Shown here: piece after piece, positions 1-8,248 of the stretch
Layout: every line of letters begins with the position of its first letter
Position numbering within the stretch: position 1 is the first letter of the stretch
Assembly: GCA_040386235.1 (NCBI GenBank)
Contig: JAZKGA010000001.1
Span: 1,302,001 to 1,366,000 of the forward strand
Origin: JAZKGA01 sp040386235
GTDB lineage: Bacteria > Pseudomonadota > Alphaproteobacteria > Micavibrionales > Micavibrionaceae
Direction of reading: 5' to 3'
DNA: 64,000 nt
The notes under the pieces: generated by a model
What the model was told of the DNA's origin: nothing
Databases searched by the model: none
Seen by the model: only the letters and a program-made list of their open reading frames with translations
Program-made: the position numbers and the translations under genes

Positions 1-1
1 G

Positions 2-772
2 TTTCTACGGTGGCTGCACACACACACGGGCCGAGATGTTTACGTTCTTGATTGGGGTGATTTAACCACCGCGACGCCCCCGCCAGAAACCATTCAGGAC
101 TTGGTGGATACCTATCTGCGCCCAGTCGTGTCCAGCCTGTCAGATAGGATGCCGCACATTTTGGGCTATTGCCTGGGCGGCGTGTTTGCATTGACCGCGG
201 CCCTTAAGGCGGAGCAAGCCGCAAGCCTGACCTTGCTGGCCACCCCGTTTGATACCGAGGACCCGCAAGACGATATCGCCCCGCATATTCGCGGGTGGGC
301 AACATTGCTGGATACGCTGTTATTTACCAATCCCAATGTTCCGGCTGGCTGGCTGTACAGCTTTTTTGCCGCCCTGCCCCAGGCCAACACGCCTGAGAAA
401 TTCGCCGCCATTGCCGCGCTGGCGGATGATGATCCTTTATTGCTGCACTTCCTGGCGGTTGAAGATTGGACACAGTATGCCCCGCCTGTCCCCGGCCTTC
501 TGCTGCGTGACTGCCTGGCCCAGATTTATCGGCACAACACATTGCCACACAGGGACTTGCCTGCTTTGCTGCCGCTGCCGACTCATATCATCACCCCCGT
601 CCGCGACAGGATCGTGCCACCCGTTTGCGCCGCCAAATTGCATGCCGCAATACCCCACGGCACGTTATTCCAGCCCGATTGCGGCCATGTCGGCGCGATG
701 GCAGGCCGCGCAGGCCCTGATATCGTCTGGCCGGCTATCGCAAAATGGTGGGATTCCTGCGACGCAGCATAA
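2..772 (+). CDS. phaC: Poly(3-hydroxyalkanoate) synthase, C-terminal part (5' end outside window)
   Basis: Open from the first bases of the window; 256 codons are visible and the N-terminus is missing. The product would polymerise 3-hydroxyacyl-CoA into PHB at the granule surface. The visible part is an alpha/beta-hydrolase fold with the PhaC-type lipase box GYCLGG (nucleophile Cys instead of Ser), an Asp in PVRDRIVPP and a His in DCGHVGAMAG, so the Cys-Asp-His triad is complete. The stretch DVYVLDWGD just before the first internal Met is typical of PhaC, which argues that the ATG at 101 is internal and not the start. phaA and phaB follow on the same strand, which supports the call. The PhaC class cannot be decided without the N-terminus. 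Confidence 0.85.
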   Translation, partial: FLRWLHTHTGRDVYVLDWGDLTTATPPPETIQDLVDTYLRPVVSSLSDRMPHILGYCLGGVFALTAALKAEQAASLTLLATPFDTEDPQDDIAPHIRGWATLLDTLLFTNPNVPAGWLYSFFAALPQANTPEKFAAIAALADDDPLLLHFLAVEDWTQYAPPVPGLLLRDCLAQIYRHNTLPHRDLPALLPLPTHIITPVRDRIVPPVCAAKLHAAIPHGTLFQPDCGHVGAMAGRAGPDIVWPAIAKWWDSCDAA

Positions 773-839
773 CGTCCCCCTTGAAGCCAACAGGGATTTC
801 AGCGATAACGCAAGCATATCCAAGCCACAGGAGCCCCTA

Positions 840-2033
840 ATGTCCGCACCATCACCTGACTCTATCGTTATTGTCGCCGCCCGCCGCACAGCCATCGGCA
901 GTTTTCTGGGCGGTTTCGCCGACACGCCCGCGCACATCCTTGGCGCCCGCGTTATTGATGCGGTCCTGAAAGACAGTGACGTTGATCCCAAAGACGTCGA
1001 TGATGTGATCCTGGGCCAAGTTTTAACGGCTGGCTGCGGCCAGAACCCAGCCCGTCAGGCGGCGATTGCCGCAGGCATTCCAGCCGAACGGACAGCGATG
1101 ACAATTAACCAGGTCTGCGGATCGGGTTTGCGCAGCCTGGCCCTGGGCGTCCAAGCCATCGCCAGCGGTGACAGCCACATCGTGATTGCGGGCGGGCAGG
1201 AGAATATGAGCCTGTCGCCGCATCTGGCACATTTGCGCAGCGGCACAAAGATGGGCAATGCAACCATGACAGACAGTATGGTCCATGACGGGTTGTGGGA
1301 TATTTTTAACGGCTATCACATGGGTATTACGGCGGAAAACATAGCCAGCCAGTTTAATATCGACCGCGCGGCCCAGGATTCCTTGGCCGCCACGTCCCAG
1401 CAACGCGCCGAAGCAGCAATGAATGAGGGCCGGTTCACGACTGAAATCGTGCCGGTGACGATCAAGCAGAGAAAACAGGACACGACCATCGATCACGATG
1501 AATTTCCCCGGGCTGGCGTTACAGCAGAGGCCCTGGCGGCCCTGCGTCCAGCATTTAAGCCGGATGGCACGGTGACAGCCGGTAACGCGTCCGGCATCAA
1601 TGACGGCGCCGCGGCAGTTGTATTGATGACGTGGGCCCAGGCACAAAAACGTGGCCTGAAACCCCTGGCCCGGATCGTCAGCTGGGCAACGGCGGGCGTT
1701 GATCCGGCGATCATGGGTACTGGCCCGATTCCGGCCAGCCGTAAGGCGTTGGAAAAAGCGGGATGGACTGTCAGCGATCTTGATCTGATTGAGTCGAATG
1801 AAGCGTTTGCGGCCCAGGCCTGCTGCGTTTCCCAGCAACTGAATTTTCCAGCCGACAAGGTCAACGTCAACGGCGGTGCCATCGCGCTGGGTCATCCGAT
1901 TGGCGCATCCGGAACACGCGTTGCTGTTACCCTGCTGCATGAAATGATCCGTCGTGATGCCAAAAAAGGCCTGGCGACACTGTGTATTGGCGGCGGCATG
2001 GGCATTGCCATGTGTTTTGCGCGCGATCTGTAA
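840..2033 (+). CDS. phaA: Acetyl-CoA C-acetyltransferase (beta-ketothiolase)
   Basis: Condenses two acetyl-CoA to acetoacetyl-CoA, the first step of PHB synthesis. The 397 aa match the family length. The ATG at 840 begins MSAPSPDSIVIVAARRTAIG, the usual thiolase start; the longer open frame upstream is only read-through inside phaC. The acylated Cys93 sits in NQVCGSGL, the catalytic His in ALGHPIGASGTR, and the second Cys in CIGGGMG near the C-terminus. It lies 67 bases after phaC and 21 bases before phaB, so a phaC-phaA-phaB operon is likely. Confidence 0.95.
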   Translation: MSAPSPDSIVIVAARRTAIGSFLGGFADTPAHILGARVIDAVLKDSDVDPKDVDDVILGQVLTAGCGQNPARQAAIAAGIPAERTAMTINQVCGSGLRSLALGVQAIASGDSHIVIAGGQENMSLSPHLAHLRSGTKMGNATMTDSMVHDGLWDIFNGYHMGITAENIASQFNIDRAAQDSLAATSQQRAEAAMNEGRFTTEIVPVTIKQRKQDTTIDHDEFPRAGVTAEALAALRPAFKPDGTVTAGNASGINDGAAAVVLMTWAQAQKRGLKPLARIVSWATAGVDPAIMGTGPIPASRKALEKAGWTVSDLDLIESNEAFAAQACCVSQQLNFPADKVNVNGGAIALGHPIGASGTRVAVTLLHEMIRRDAKKGLATLCIGGGMGIAMCFARDL

Positions 2034-2054
2034 GAAAAAAAGGAAAGAAAAGAG

Positions 2055-2783
2055 ATGACCACCCAACGCATTGCACTTGTCACCGGCGGCACACGCGGTA
2101 TCGGCCTGGCGATTGTTCAGACCCTTACCGACGCAGGATATCGCGTGGCCACGCTGTATCACGGAAATGACGAAGCGGCCAAATCATGCCACGCGCAAAC
2201 GGGTGCCGCGACTTATAAGGTTGATGTCGGTGATTTCGCGGCGGTGCAAACCACATGTGAACAGATTGCCGCCGATCTGGGCCCGATTGATATCCTGGTC
2301 AACAATGCTGGTATAACACGCGATGCCGTGCTGCATAAAATGACAGAAGCGCATTGGCATGACGTGATGCAAACCAATTTAGGGTCCTGCTTTAACACAT
2401 GCCGCGCGGTTATTGGCGGTATGCGCGAACGTGGGTTTGGCCGGATTGTGAATATCAGTTCGATTAATGGGCAAAAGGGCCAGTTCGGCCAGACGAATTA
2501 TGCCGCTGCCAAAGCCGGCATGATCGGTTTCACCAAATCCCTGGCGCTGGAAAGCGCGGGTAAAGGCATTACAGTCAACGTCATTGCGCCTGGTTATATT
2601 GCGACGGACATGACCGCGCAGATGCGCCCGGAAGTCCTGGAGTCTATTGTGCGCCAAATCCCCGCGACACGTATGGGCAAGCCAGAAGAAATTGCCGCCC
2701 TTATCCTTTATCTGGTATCAGATGCGGCGGCGTTTATGACGGGGGAAACCCTGGCTATCAATGGCGGCCAGTATATGAGTTAA
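2055..2783 (+). CDS. phaB: Acetoacetyl-CoA reductase (SDR family)
   Basis: NADPH-dependent reduction of acetoacetyl-CoA to (R)-3-hydroxybutyryl-CoA for PHB synthesis. The 242 aa form a classical short-chain dehydrogenase: TGGTRGIG nucleotide motif at residues 10-17, NNAG at 83-86, and catalytic Ser136, Tyr149 and Lys153 (YAAAK). The C-terminal GETLAINGGQYM is typical of PhaB. A purine-rich AGGAAAG precedes the ATG. FabG would be the alternative reading of an SDR, but position after phaC and phaA makes PhaB the best call. Confidence 0.93.
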   Translation: MTTQRIALVTGGTRGIGLAIVQTLTDAGYRVATLYHGNDEAAKSCHAQTGAATYKVDVGDFAAVQTTCEQIAADLGPIDILVNNAGITRDAVLHKMTEAHWHDVMQTNLGSCFNTCRAVIGGMRERGFGRIVNISSINGQKGQFGQTNYAAAKAGMIGFTKSLALESAGKGITVNVIAPGYIATDMTAQMRPEVLESIVRQIPATRMGKPEEIAALILYLVSDAAAFMTGETLAINGGQYMS

Positions 2784-2804
2784 GCGCAATGAAAAATGCG
2801 TGCG

Positions 2805-2984
2805 TTAGAAGTGCGGGCGAATATGTTGCAAAGCACTTACAACACTGGCCACGCCAAGGGCAACGCCGCTGAATATCCCTTTAAAAGATGGCCGTGGTGT
2901 CACAGGTTCCTGCGGCTGTTTTAAATAGCAATCAGCAGGGAATTGATAGGAAATGCCTTTGAACGGCGTATTTAAATCAGTCAT
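2805..2984 (-). CDS. Small hypothetical protein, 59 aa
   Basis: Read on the minus strand between phaB and the next gene. The ATG at 2984 is preceded by a good GAGGATGAG ribosome-binding sequence. The first ~35 residues are Pro-rich and soluble. The segment from about residue 35 to 52 (GIFSGVALGVASVVSAL) is a short glycine-rich hydrophobic stretch that could be amphipathic or membrane-associated. No family recognised. It converges on phaB with 21 bases between the stop codons. Called because of the RBS and the plausible amino acid composition; it could be a chance ORF. Confidence 0.5.
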   Translation of the reverse strand: MTDLNTPFKGISYQFPADCYLKQPQEPVTPRPSFKGIFSGVALGVASVVSALQHIRPHF

Positions 2985-3159
2985 CTCATCCTCATTCTCG
3001 TGATTATGTTATATACCATCGCATGCTCCTTGTAAATGATTATGTGAAGTATAGGCGCGTATGTCTTGTTGGTTATGTATAAAATCCCGTGAATTTGATT
3101 GAATACTCAGCAGAAATTATTTAGGATGCACGCATTCTTAACCCTTACAAAGAAGGCCT

Positions 3160-5655
3160 GTGTCACTCGGAATGGCAAGATCACAGCGCGCCCAGTCTTT
3201 GTTTAAAAACAGCGCGGCCGCGCCCGTGGTCGTTAAGGTTGATGGTGGCCAATCGCCGCAGGCTCCTGCCACCCACGATCACGAAGGCGTTTCACCGTTT
3301 CTGTCATTGCCCGAAGTGTCATCCAACGCCTTACGACGGGGCTGGTTTATGGGGTCGCACCTGCTGTTGCCCCCCGGTGCAACAATTGCCGATATCGGAT
3401 GCCGGACGGGTGATCAGGCCTATACAATCGCCGCATTGCACCCTGAATGGAATATCGTCGGGATTGACCTGGATGCCGATACGCTGGATCAGGCGCGCCA
3501 GACGTATGCCCGCGACAATCTGCGCTTTTCCCGCCAGAACGCCTGGTCGCTTGAGGCCGAAGATAGCAGTTTCGATGCGGTCATTAATGCCTTTACGTTG
3601 CATGAGATTTATTCAAACACCAATTTGAACGACAGGATCGTGACCCGCACCCTGGCCGAACATGTCCGCGTTTTGCGCCAGGACGGCTACCTTCTGCTGC
3701 ACGATTACGTTTTGCCGTCGGCCGCCGCTTATGTACTGATGGAATTCCCGGTCACAGGCGCGACGGGGCAGACGGTTGATGCGATGTCCGAGGCTGACCT
3801 GCTCGTTTACTTTTCCCGCGCGGCCCGCGTAGGTCAGCATGGGGCCATCACCGGATTTTATCTGGAAGAACTGCCGCCGCATTTCCCGCATACCCGCCTG
3901 TTCCGTCTGCCTTACAAATGGGCGTATGAATTCATGTTGCGGAAGGACGACCGCGCGGATTTCACGGCCAATCTGGCAAAGGAATACGCGTTTTACACCG
4001 AATGGGATTACCGGCGTGAGTTACGGTCGCTGGGCTTGCGGATCGTGTATTCCAGCCCGCATTGGGATGAAAGCTTTATCAACGAATGTTGCGAGGGGCG
4101 GTTCCGCCTGTACCGCGAGGATGGCTCACCTCTGGCTTTCCCGCCCACATCGCAAATTATCCTGGCTCAGAAAATAGACAACCCGCGGTCTGTGGCCCTG
4201 CAGGAATTGCGCAACACCGGCGACCGCCCAAGTACGATCAGCATTCAGGCGATGCGGAATGATGTGACGGGCCACATCACCGATATTGCCAGCCGGCAAC
4301 AGGAACTGGCGGAAATCATTCCATTCCGGCTGACCGAAGATGGGCGCTTGAAAGTCTATTTACTGGACGGTATGCCGCGCGGCCTGGTGAATGCTGTGCC
4401 GCGTTCGGGACGGAATCTGGACGGGCGCATATGGTCTGGCCATATGGTGGAACCGCTCAGTCTCGACTCTGGCGCACTAGAGTCACTGACCGCCTTGAAC
4501 GCCAAACAATTGGTCCACCAGTGTCAAAGCAATTACGGCCTGACCCCGTCGGAATACGATATGTGGATGGACGCGCCGCCCCTGTTCCCTGACCCTTCAT
4601 CGCTGGACGAACGCGTCATCACACGTTACCTGCGCGTCAATACTGTGTCTGCCCCGAACCAGTTGGTCACACAACGCATGGCGGACACTGACGGTTTCGT
4701 GAACCCCAGCCATTTACGCGAATATGATGCCCAGGCCGTTCTGGATGCGATCAGCGTCGGCCTGATCCCCAATGCCCGACTGGAAATCCAGGTCACCTAT
4801 CTATGCCGCTTGTTGAACGTCGCGACCAGCACGTGGGCGGACTCCCCGCTGTTGCTGGGTGAAAGCACAAAGACCGCAAGCACCACAGCAGGCACCATTC
4901 TGTCACACATGGCGGAAAAAGACGGACGCTTCAAAGCTATCAAAGGGACAGCAAACACAATTCGCTCGGTGCAATCCTTGTTTATTGAAGAGGGTCAGGA
5001 TGATAATGGCGGTATTAACGGCCTGGCGGCCCGCCCGCTGGACTTCGTTGTGCCAGAAGAACAAACAATTAACACCGCAATTATCCTGCCCCTCAGCAAG
5101 AATGTGAACGGCGAAGTCATGGCCGACGTTATCGTCGAACATCTGCCCGTGCCGCAACGCTATAAAGGCAACGGATTAACGGTGCGTGCGCCCAGCCTGC
5201 CTTTGCCGCGCGAAGTACAATCGCTGGAGGACGCACGGAAGTACATCGCGGAGAAATTCGAGGTTGATATCAAGCACGTGACCCGCATGGGTGAAAGTTA
5301 TTTTACCCATATCGGCATGACGCCCCACCGCGTCTATCCGTTTGCAATTACCGACAGTCGCGGCCATTATTCCAGCCCTGGGAGCGGCGTGACGGGCCTG
5401 CATCGTATGAAATGGGCCGATTTCTGGACCCTGAATTGGTATGATTGCGATACATCCCTGATAACAACCATGGGCCGCTTGGCCAAGCGTATGCCCAATC
5501 ATAACAGTGATATCCGCTGCGCCTTTTCGCAACCGCGAACGCAGGAAAACGCCCAGGCCTTAAGCCTGAATGGATCCTATGTTCAGCGGTCCGCCGCCCC
5601 CAAACCGGCGCCCATGATAAACATGAAAAAGGACCGTGCCCCGCGCACGCCTTAA
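3160..5655 (+). CDS. SAM-dependent methyltransferase fused to two Nudix-like modules (inferred)
   Basis: An 831-residue protein. Residues ~62-190 form a class I methyltransferase domain: motif I is IADIGCRTGDQ (77-87), followed by an acidic residue ending strand 2 in VGIDLDAD and FDAVINAFTLHE as the motif IV region. Two later regions, about 383-495 and 635-735, look like degenerate Nudix folds: a beta-rich start, a helix at the Nudix-box position, then FPDPSSLDERV and FTHIGMTPHRV, which resemble the YPSPGxSDERV strand of Nudix hydrolases. Neither keeps the catalytic REUXEE glutamates, so binding rather than hydrolysis is likely. The Nudix assignment is inference; the methyltransferase part is firm. 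The start is GTG at 3160 after AGAAGG; an ATG at 3172 is possible. The next gene begins 8 bases after the stop, so the two are probably co-transcribed. Substrate unknown. Confidence 0.7.
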   Translation: MSLGMARSQRAQSLFKNSAAAPVVVKVDGGQSPQAPATHDHEGVSPFLSLPEVSSNALRRGWFMGSHLLLPPGATIADIGCRTGDQAYTIAALHPEWNIVGIDLDADTLDQARQTYARDNLRFSRQNAWSLEAEDSSFDAVINAFTLHEIYSNTNLNDRIVTRTLAEHVRVLRQDGYLLLHDYVLPSAAAYVLMEFPVTGATGQTVDAMSEADLLVYFSRAARVGQHGAITGFYLEELPPHFPHTRLFRLPYKWAYEFMLRKDDRADFTANLAKEYAFYTEWDYRRELRSLGLRIVYSSPHWDESFINECCEGRFRLYREDGSPLAFPPTSQIILAQKIDNPRSVALQELRNTGDRPSTISIQAMRNDVTGHITDIASRQQELAEIIPFRLTEDGRLKVYLLDGMPRGLVNAVPRSGRNLDGRIWSGHMVEPLSLDSGALESLTALNAKQLVHQCQSNYGLTPSEYDMWMDAPPLFPDPSSLDERVITRYLRVNTVSAPNQLVTQRMADTDGFVNPSHLREYDAQAVLDAISVGLIPNARLEIQVTYLCRLLNVATSTWADSPLLLGESTKTASTTAGTILSHMAEKDGRFKAIKGTANTIRSVQSLFIEEGQDDNGGINGLAARPLDFVVPEEQTINTAIILPLSKNVNGEVMADVIVEHLPVPQRYKGNGLTVRAPSLPLPREVQSLEDARKYIAEKFEVDIKHVTRMGESYFTHIGMTPHRVYPFAITDSRGHYSSPGSGVTGLHRMKWADFWTLNWYDCDTSLITTMGRLAKRMPNHNSDIRCAFSQPRTQENAQALSLNGSYVQRSAAPKPAPMINMKKDRAPRTP

Positions 5656-5663
5656 CCCTTCCC

Positions 5664-6539
5664 GTGACTATTCCTCTTATTTTTGATCGTCCTGCCATGA
5701 CGCGCTATCGCACGCGCCGTGCCGAAAGCCTGCCACAATCGCGCTTTCTGATCGATCACGCGGTTGACAGCCTGGTTGATCGCCTACGCATAATTCAGCG
5801 TCCCCTGCCGCATCTGGTTATCGTGGGTGGGCGCCTGACATGCGCCCAACTTCAGGCGATACGTGACGCGGCACGTGCCACGCATATCACGGTGATTGAC
5901 GACGTGCCGGCCTATCTGGCCCCGCACACAGCGGCCGGAACGTCTTGCATTCTGGCCCGCAGCAGCGAATGGCCGATTGCTACGCGTAGCGTGGATTGCG
6001 TCGTGTCCCTGATGGACCTGCATACCGCCAACGACGTGGTCGGCGCGTTGGCCCAAATACAGATCAGCTTGAAGGCTGACGGCCTGGTTCTGGGTGCCCT
6101 GTTCGGCGGCGACACGCTGTTTGAATTACGCGCCAGTTTGATGCAGGCGGATATGGACATACGCGGCGGCATTCGCCCTCGTATTTCCCCGATGCTGGAT
6201 AAGCTGGCATTAGGGGATTTATTGCGGCGGGCCAATTTTGCCCTGCCCGTCGTGGACTCTGACGTCATGACAATATCGTATCGCAGCTTTTCGCGTTTAT
6301 TGAATGATCTGCGCAATATGGGCGAAGCCAACATGCTGCACACCCGCCTGCGCGGCCTGACGCCCCCCCGTGTTTTACAAACGGCCAGCACCCTTTATCA
6401 AAACGCGTACGCACAGGACGACGGCTTGCTGGCGGCCACGTTTGAGATACTGTATTTCATCGGCTGGACACCACACAGCACACAACAAAAACCGCTGCCA
6501 CGCGGCAGCGGCCAGGTATCATTAGCTGATATCCTTTAA
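5664..6539 (+). CDS. NDUFAF5-like class I methyltransferase
   Basis: 291 aa. The N-terminal LIFDR followed by the Arg-rich RYRTRRAESLPQSRFLIDHAV is the usual opening of bacterial homologues of NDUFAF5, the mitochondrial complex I assembly factor that hydroxylates an arginine of NDUFS7. That opening fixes the start at GTG 5664 rather than ATG 5697. The later VSLMDLHTANDVVGAL, GLVLGALFGGDTLFELR and RISPMLDKLALGDLLRRANF segments also match the family. The glycine-rich SAM motif is weak (LVIVGGRL). Eight bases after the fused methyltransferase gene, so probably one operon. Whether it acts on complex I here is not shown. Confidence 0.75.
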   Translation: MTIPLIFDRPAMTRYRTRRAESLPQSRFLIDHAVDSLVDRLRIIQRPLPHLVIVGGRLTCAQLQAIRDAARATHITVIDDVPAYLAPHTAAGTSCILARSSEWPIATRSVDCVVSLMDLHTANDVVGALAQIQISLKADGLVLGALFGGDTLFELRASLMQADMDIRGGIRPRISPMLDKLALGDLLRRANFALPVVDSDVMTISYRSFSRLLNDLRNMGEANMLHTRLRGLTPPRVLQTASTLYQNAYAQDDGLLAATFEILYFIGWTPHSTQQKPLPRGSGQVSLADIL

Positions 6540-6548
6540 ATAAGTGCT

Positions 6549-7154
6549 TTATTCCGCAGCGGGTTCGCTGGCCGGTGCTTCAGGCTTTGGCGTGTCTGCC
6601 GCAGCACGGCCACGGCCAAAACGTCGTTCCAACGTCACAGTTTTAGGACCAGCAGCCGGAGCCTGTGGTGCATTTTGCTGTGCCGATTGCTGTGGCTGTT
6701 CCTGACGCGGTTGCTCAGAACGGGGTTGCTCTTGACGGCGCGGGGCGTGATTGCCATCGCGGTTCTGCGATTGATTGCCGTCGCGATTCTGATGTCCGCC
6801 ACGATTGTTATGCTGATGACGGCCACCGCCCTGCTGGCCGCGCTGCGGCATCGGCTGGACATTGTCATCTTCGTCTTCGTCATACCCACCGGTGATAAAG
6901 CCAGGCAGGCTGTCATCATGCGTGCGACGCTGTGCCGACCGGTGTGGTGGCACGGGGATCGGGCGTTGGGACATTTCCTCACGCTCACTGGCACCCAATT
7001 CAATTTCCAGGCGGGCGCACACCTTGCGCAATTCATGAACGGCTTCGGCCATCGTTTCACGCGCAGCTTTGTCGCGTTTTGATTTGTTCCAGATACCATA
7101 GGCGCTTAGGCAGTTGTCAGCCATTTCGCGTAAGCGTGTTTCAATTTCATCCAT
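6549..7154 (-). CDS. Low-complexity hypothetical protein, charged N-terminus and Gln/Arg/Asn-rich tail
   Basis: 201 aa in two parts. Residues 1-60 are predicted helical and charged (METRL/ADNCLSAYGIWNKSKRDKAARE-type segments) with possible coiled coil. From about residue 68 the chain is disordered: an acidic DEDEDD patch, then repeats of Arg, Asn, Gly, Gln and His including NRDGNQSQNRDGN, then a Pro/Ala-rich end. RG/NQ-rich tails of this kind occur in RNA-binding or condensate-forming proteins, but no domain was recognised. Starts with ATG at 7154 and converges on the NDUFAF5-like gene with 9 bases between stops. Confidence 0.65.
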   Translation of the reverse strand: MDEIETRLREMADNCLSAYGIWNKSKRDKAARETMAEAVHELRKVCARLEIELGASEREEMSQRPIPVPPHRSAQRRTHDDSLPGFITGGYDEDEDDNVQPMPQRGQQGGGRHQHNNRGGHQNRDGNQSQNRDGNHAPRRQEQPRSEQPRQEQPQQSAQQNAPQAPAAGPKTVTLERRFGRGRAAADTPKPEAPASEPAAE

Positions 7155-7215
7155 GGTATTATTCCTGTGTTCGAGTTGTTCGGAGTGTGGCGCAAATACA
7201 CCCCACGGTCAAGGA

Positions 7216-7998
7216 TTACTGGGCCGTCCAGCCACCATCGATTGAGATTTCGGTACCTGTGATTTGTGACGCAGCATCACTGCATAAGAACAATGCCAGC
7301 TGGCCGATCTGATCCGGTGTCGCGAAATCGCCGCTGGGCTGTTTCTCAAGCACCAGTTTGGATTTGGCGGCATTGGCATCCAGATTATCATGTGCAGCCA
7401 GCGCATCAATCTGCTGTTGCACCAGTGGTGTCAGGACCCAGCCAGGGCAAATGCAGTTCGACGTCACACCCGTACCGGCGTATTCCAGCGCGGTGACTTT
7501 GTTAAAGCCAACCAGGCCATGTTTGGCGGCGACATAGGCCGATTTACGGGCCGACGCGACCTTTCCATGTGCTGATGAAATATTGATGATCCGGCCCCAT
7601 TTCTTGGCCTGCATGGCCGGTGCGGCGGCTTTCACCAATTGAAATGGCGCAGTAAGCATCAAAGAAAGGATCAAGTCCCACTTGTCATCAGGAAATTCGG
7701 CAATCGGCGCGACATGCTGGATGCCTGCATTATTCACCAGAATGTCGCATCCGCCCAGTTCATCATGCGTTGCCCGGACCAGATCCCTGGCCCCGGCAGA
7801 CGTCGATAAATCCGCCGCGGAAAATCCGGCCCGCACGCCATACGCAGTCACCTTTTGAATCGCAGCGTCAGCCGCAGCCGCGTCGGGCAAGCCGTTTAAC
7901 ATGATATCCGCACCAGCCTGCGCAAGCGCGAGGGCAATGCCCAATCCGATGCCGCTGGTCGATCCGGTGACCAGTGCCACTTTGCCTTTTAACGACAT
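7216..7998 (-). CDS. bdhA: 3-hydroxybutyrate dehydrogenase (SDR family)
   Basis: Oxidises (R)-3-hydroxybutyrate to acetoacetate with NAD+, the catabolic partner of PHB turnover. The 260-residue SDR has TGSTSGIG near the N-terminus, NNAG, ISSAHGKVAS, the catalytic YVAAK, and the family segment CPGWVLTPLVQQQID. Start is ATG 7998, preceded by AAGGAG; the longer frame to 8043 lies in the upstream gene. Only one base separates it from the stop of the DUF1192 gene, so the two are translationally linked. Confidence 0.9.
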   Translation of the reverse strand: MSLKGKVALVTGSTSGIGLGIALALAQAGADIMLNGLPDAAAADAAIQKVTAYGVRAGFSAADLSTSAGARDLVRATHDELGGCDILVNNAGIQHVAPIAEFPDDKWDLILSLMLTAPFQLVKAAAPAMQAKKWGRIINISSAHGKVASARKSAYVAAKHGLVGFNKVTALEYAGTGVTSNCICPGWVLTPLVQQQIDALAAHDNLDANAAKSKLVLEKQPSGDFATPDQIGQLALFLCSDAASQITGTEISIDGGWTAQ

Positions 7999-7999
7999 T

Positions 8000-8200
8000 T
8001 TACTCTCCTTTTTTTCCGAATATAGCGGCCGCAGCCTGTGCATGTGATGTCTTACGCGTTATTTCCGCCTGCACCCGCGTGATTTCAACCTGCATCGCAG
8101 TGATGTAGGTTTCAAGCTCATCCATCGACAACTTATCTAAAGACTGTGGCGTAAAAAGCGTGGGTTTAGGCCGGGGCAAATTGTCGTCGAACATCGTCAT
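8000..8200 (-). CDS. DUF1192 family small protein
   Basis: 66 aa. The FDDNLPRPKP start, the LSMDELETYI core and the C-terminal coiled-coil segment with VEITRVQAEITRK match the DUF1192 family, short alphaproteobacterial proteins of unknown function that are often encoded near a quinone oxidoreductase and a DUF1013 gene, as here. Two in-frame ATGs (8200 and 8194) are possible starts. It is divergent from the quinone oxidoreductase gene with 48 bases between starts, and its last codons contain the bdhA ribosome-binding site. Confidence 0.8.
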   Translation of the reverse strand: MTMFDDNLPRPKPTLFTPQSLDKLSMDELETYITAMQVEITRVQAEITRKTSHAQAAAAIFGKKGE

Positions 8201-8248
8201 AACCTGTGGGGCTTGTCTTCCTGTTTTAATCACAATACGCTTCCCCCT

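Noticed and set aside
249..839. Long open frame extending phaA upstream by 197 codons
   Set aside because: It overlaps the well-supported phaC frame, and the thiolase family starts at the ATG at 840.
1023..2162. 379-codon minus-strand ORF across phaA
   Set aside because: Antisense shadow of a high-GC gene; Cys/His/Arg-rich composition without domains or ribosome-binding site.
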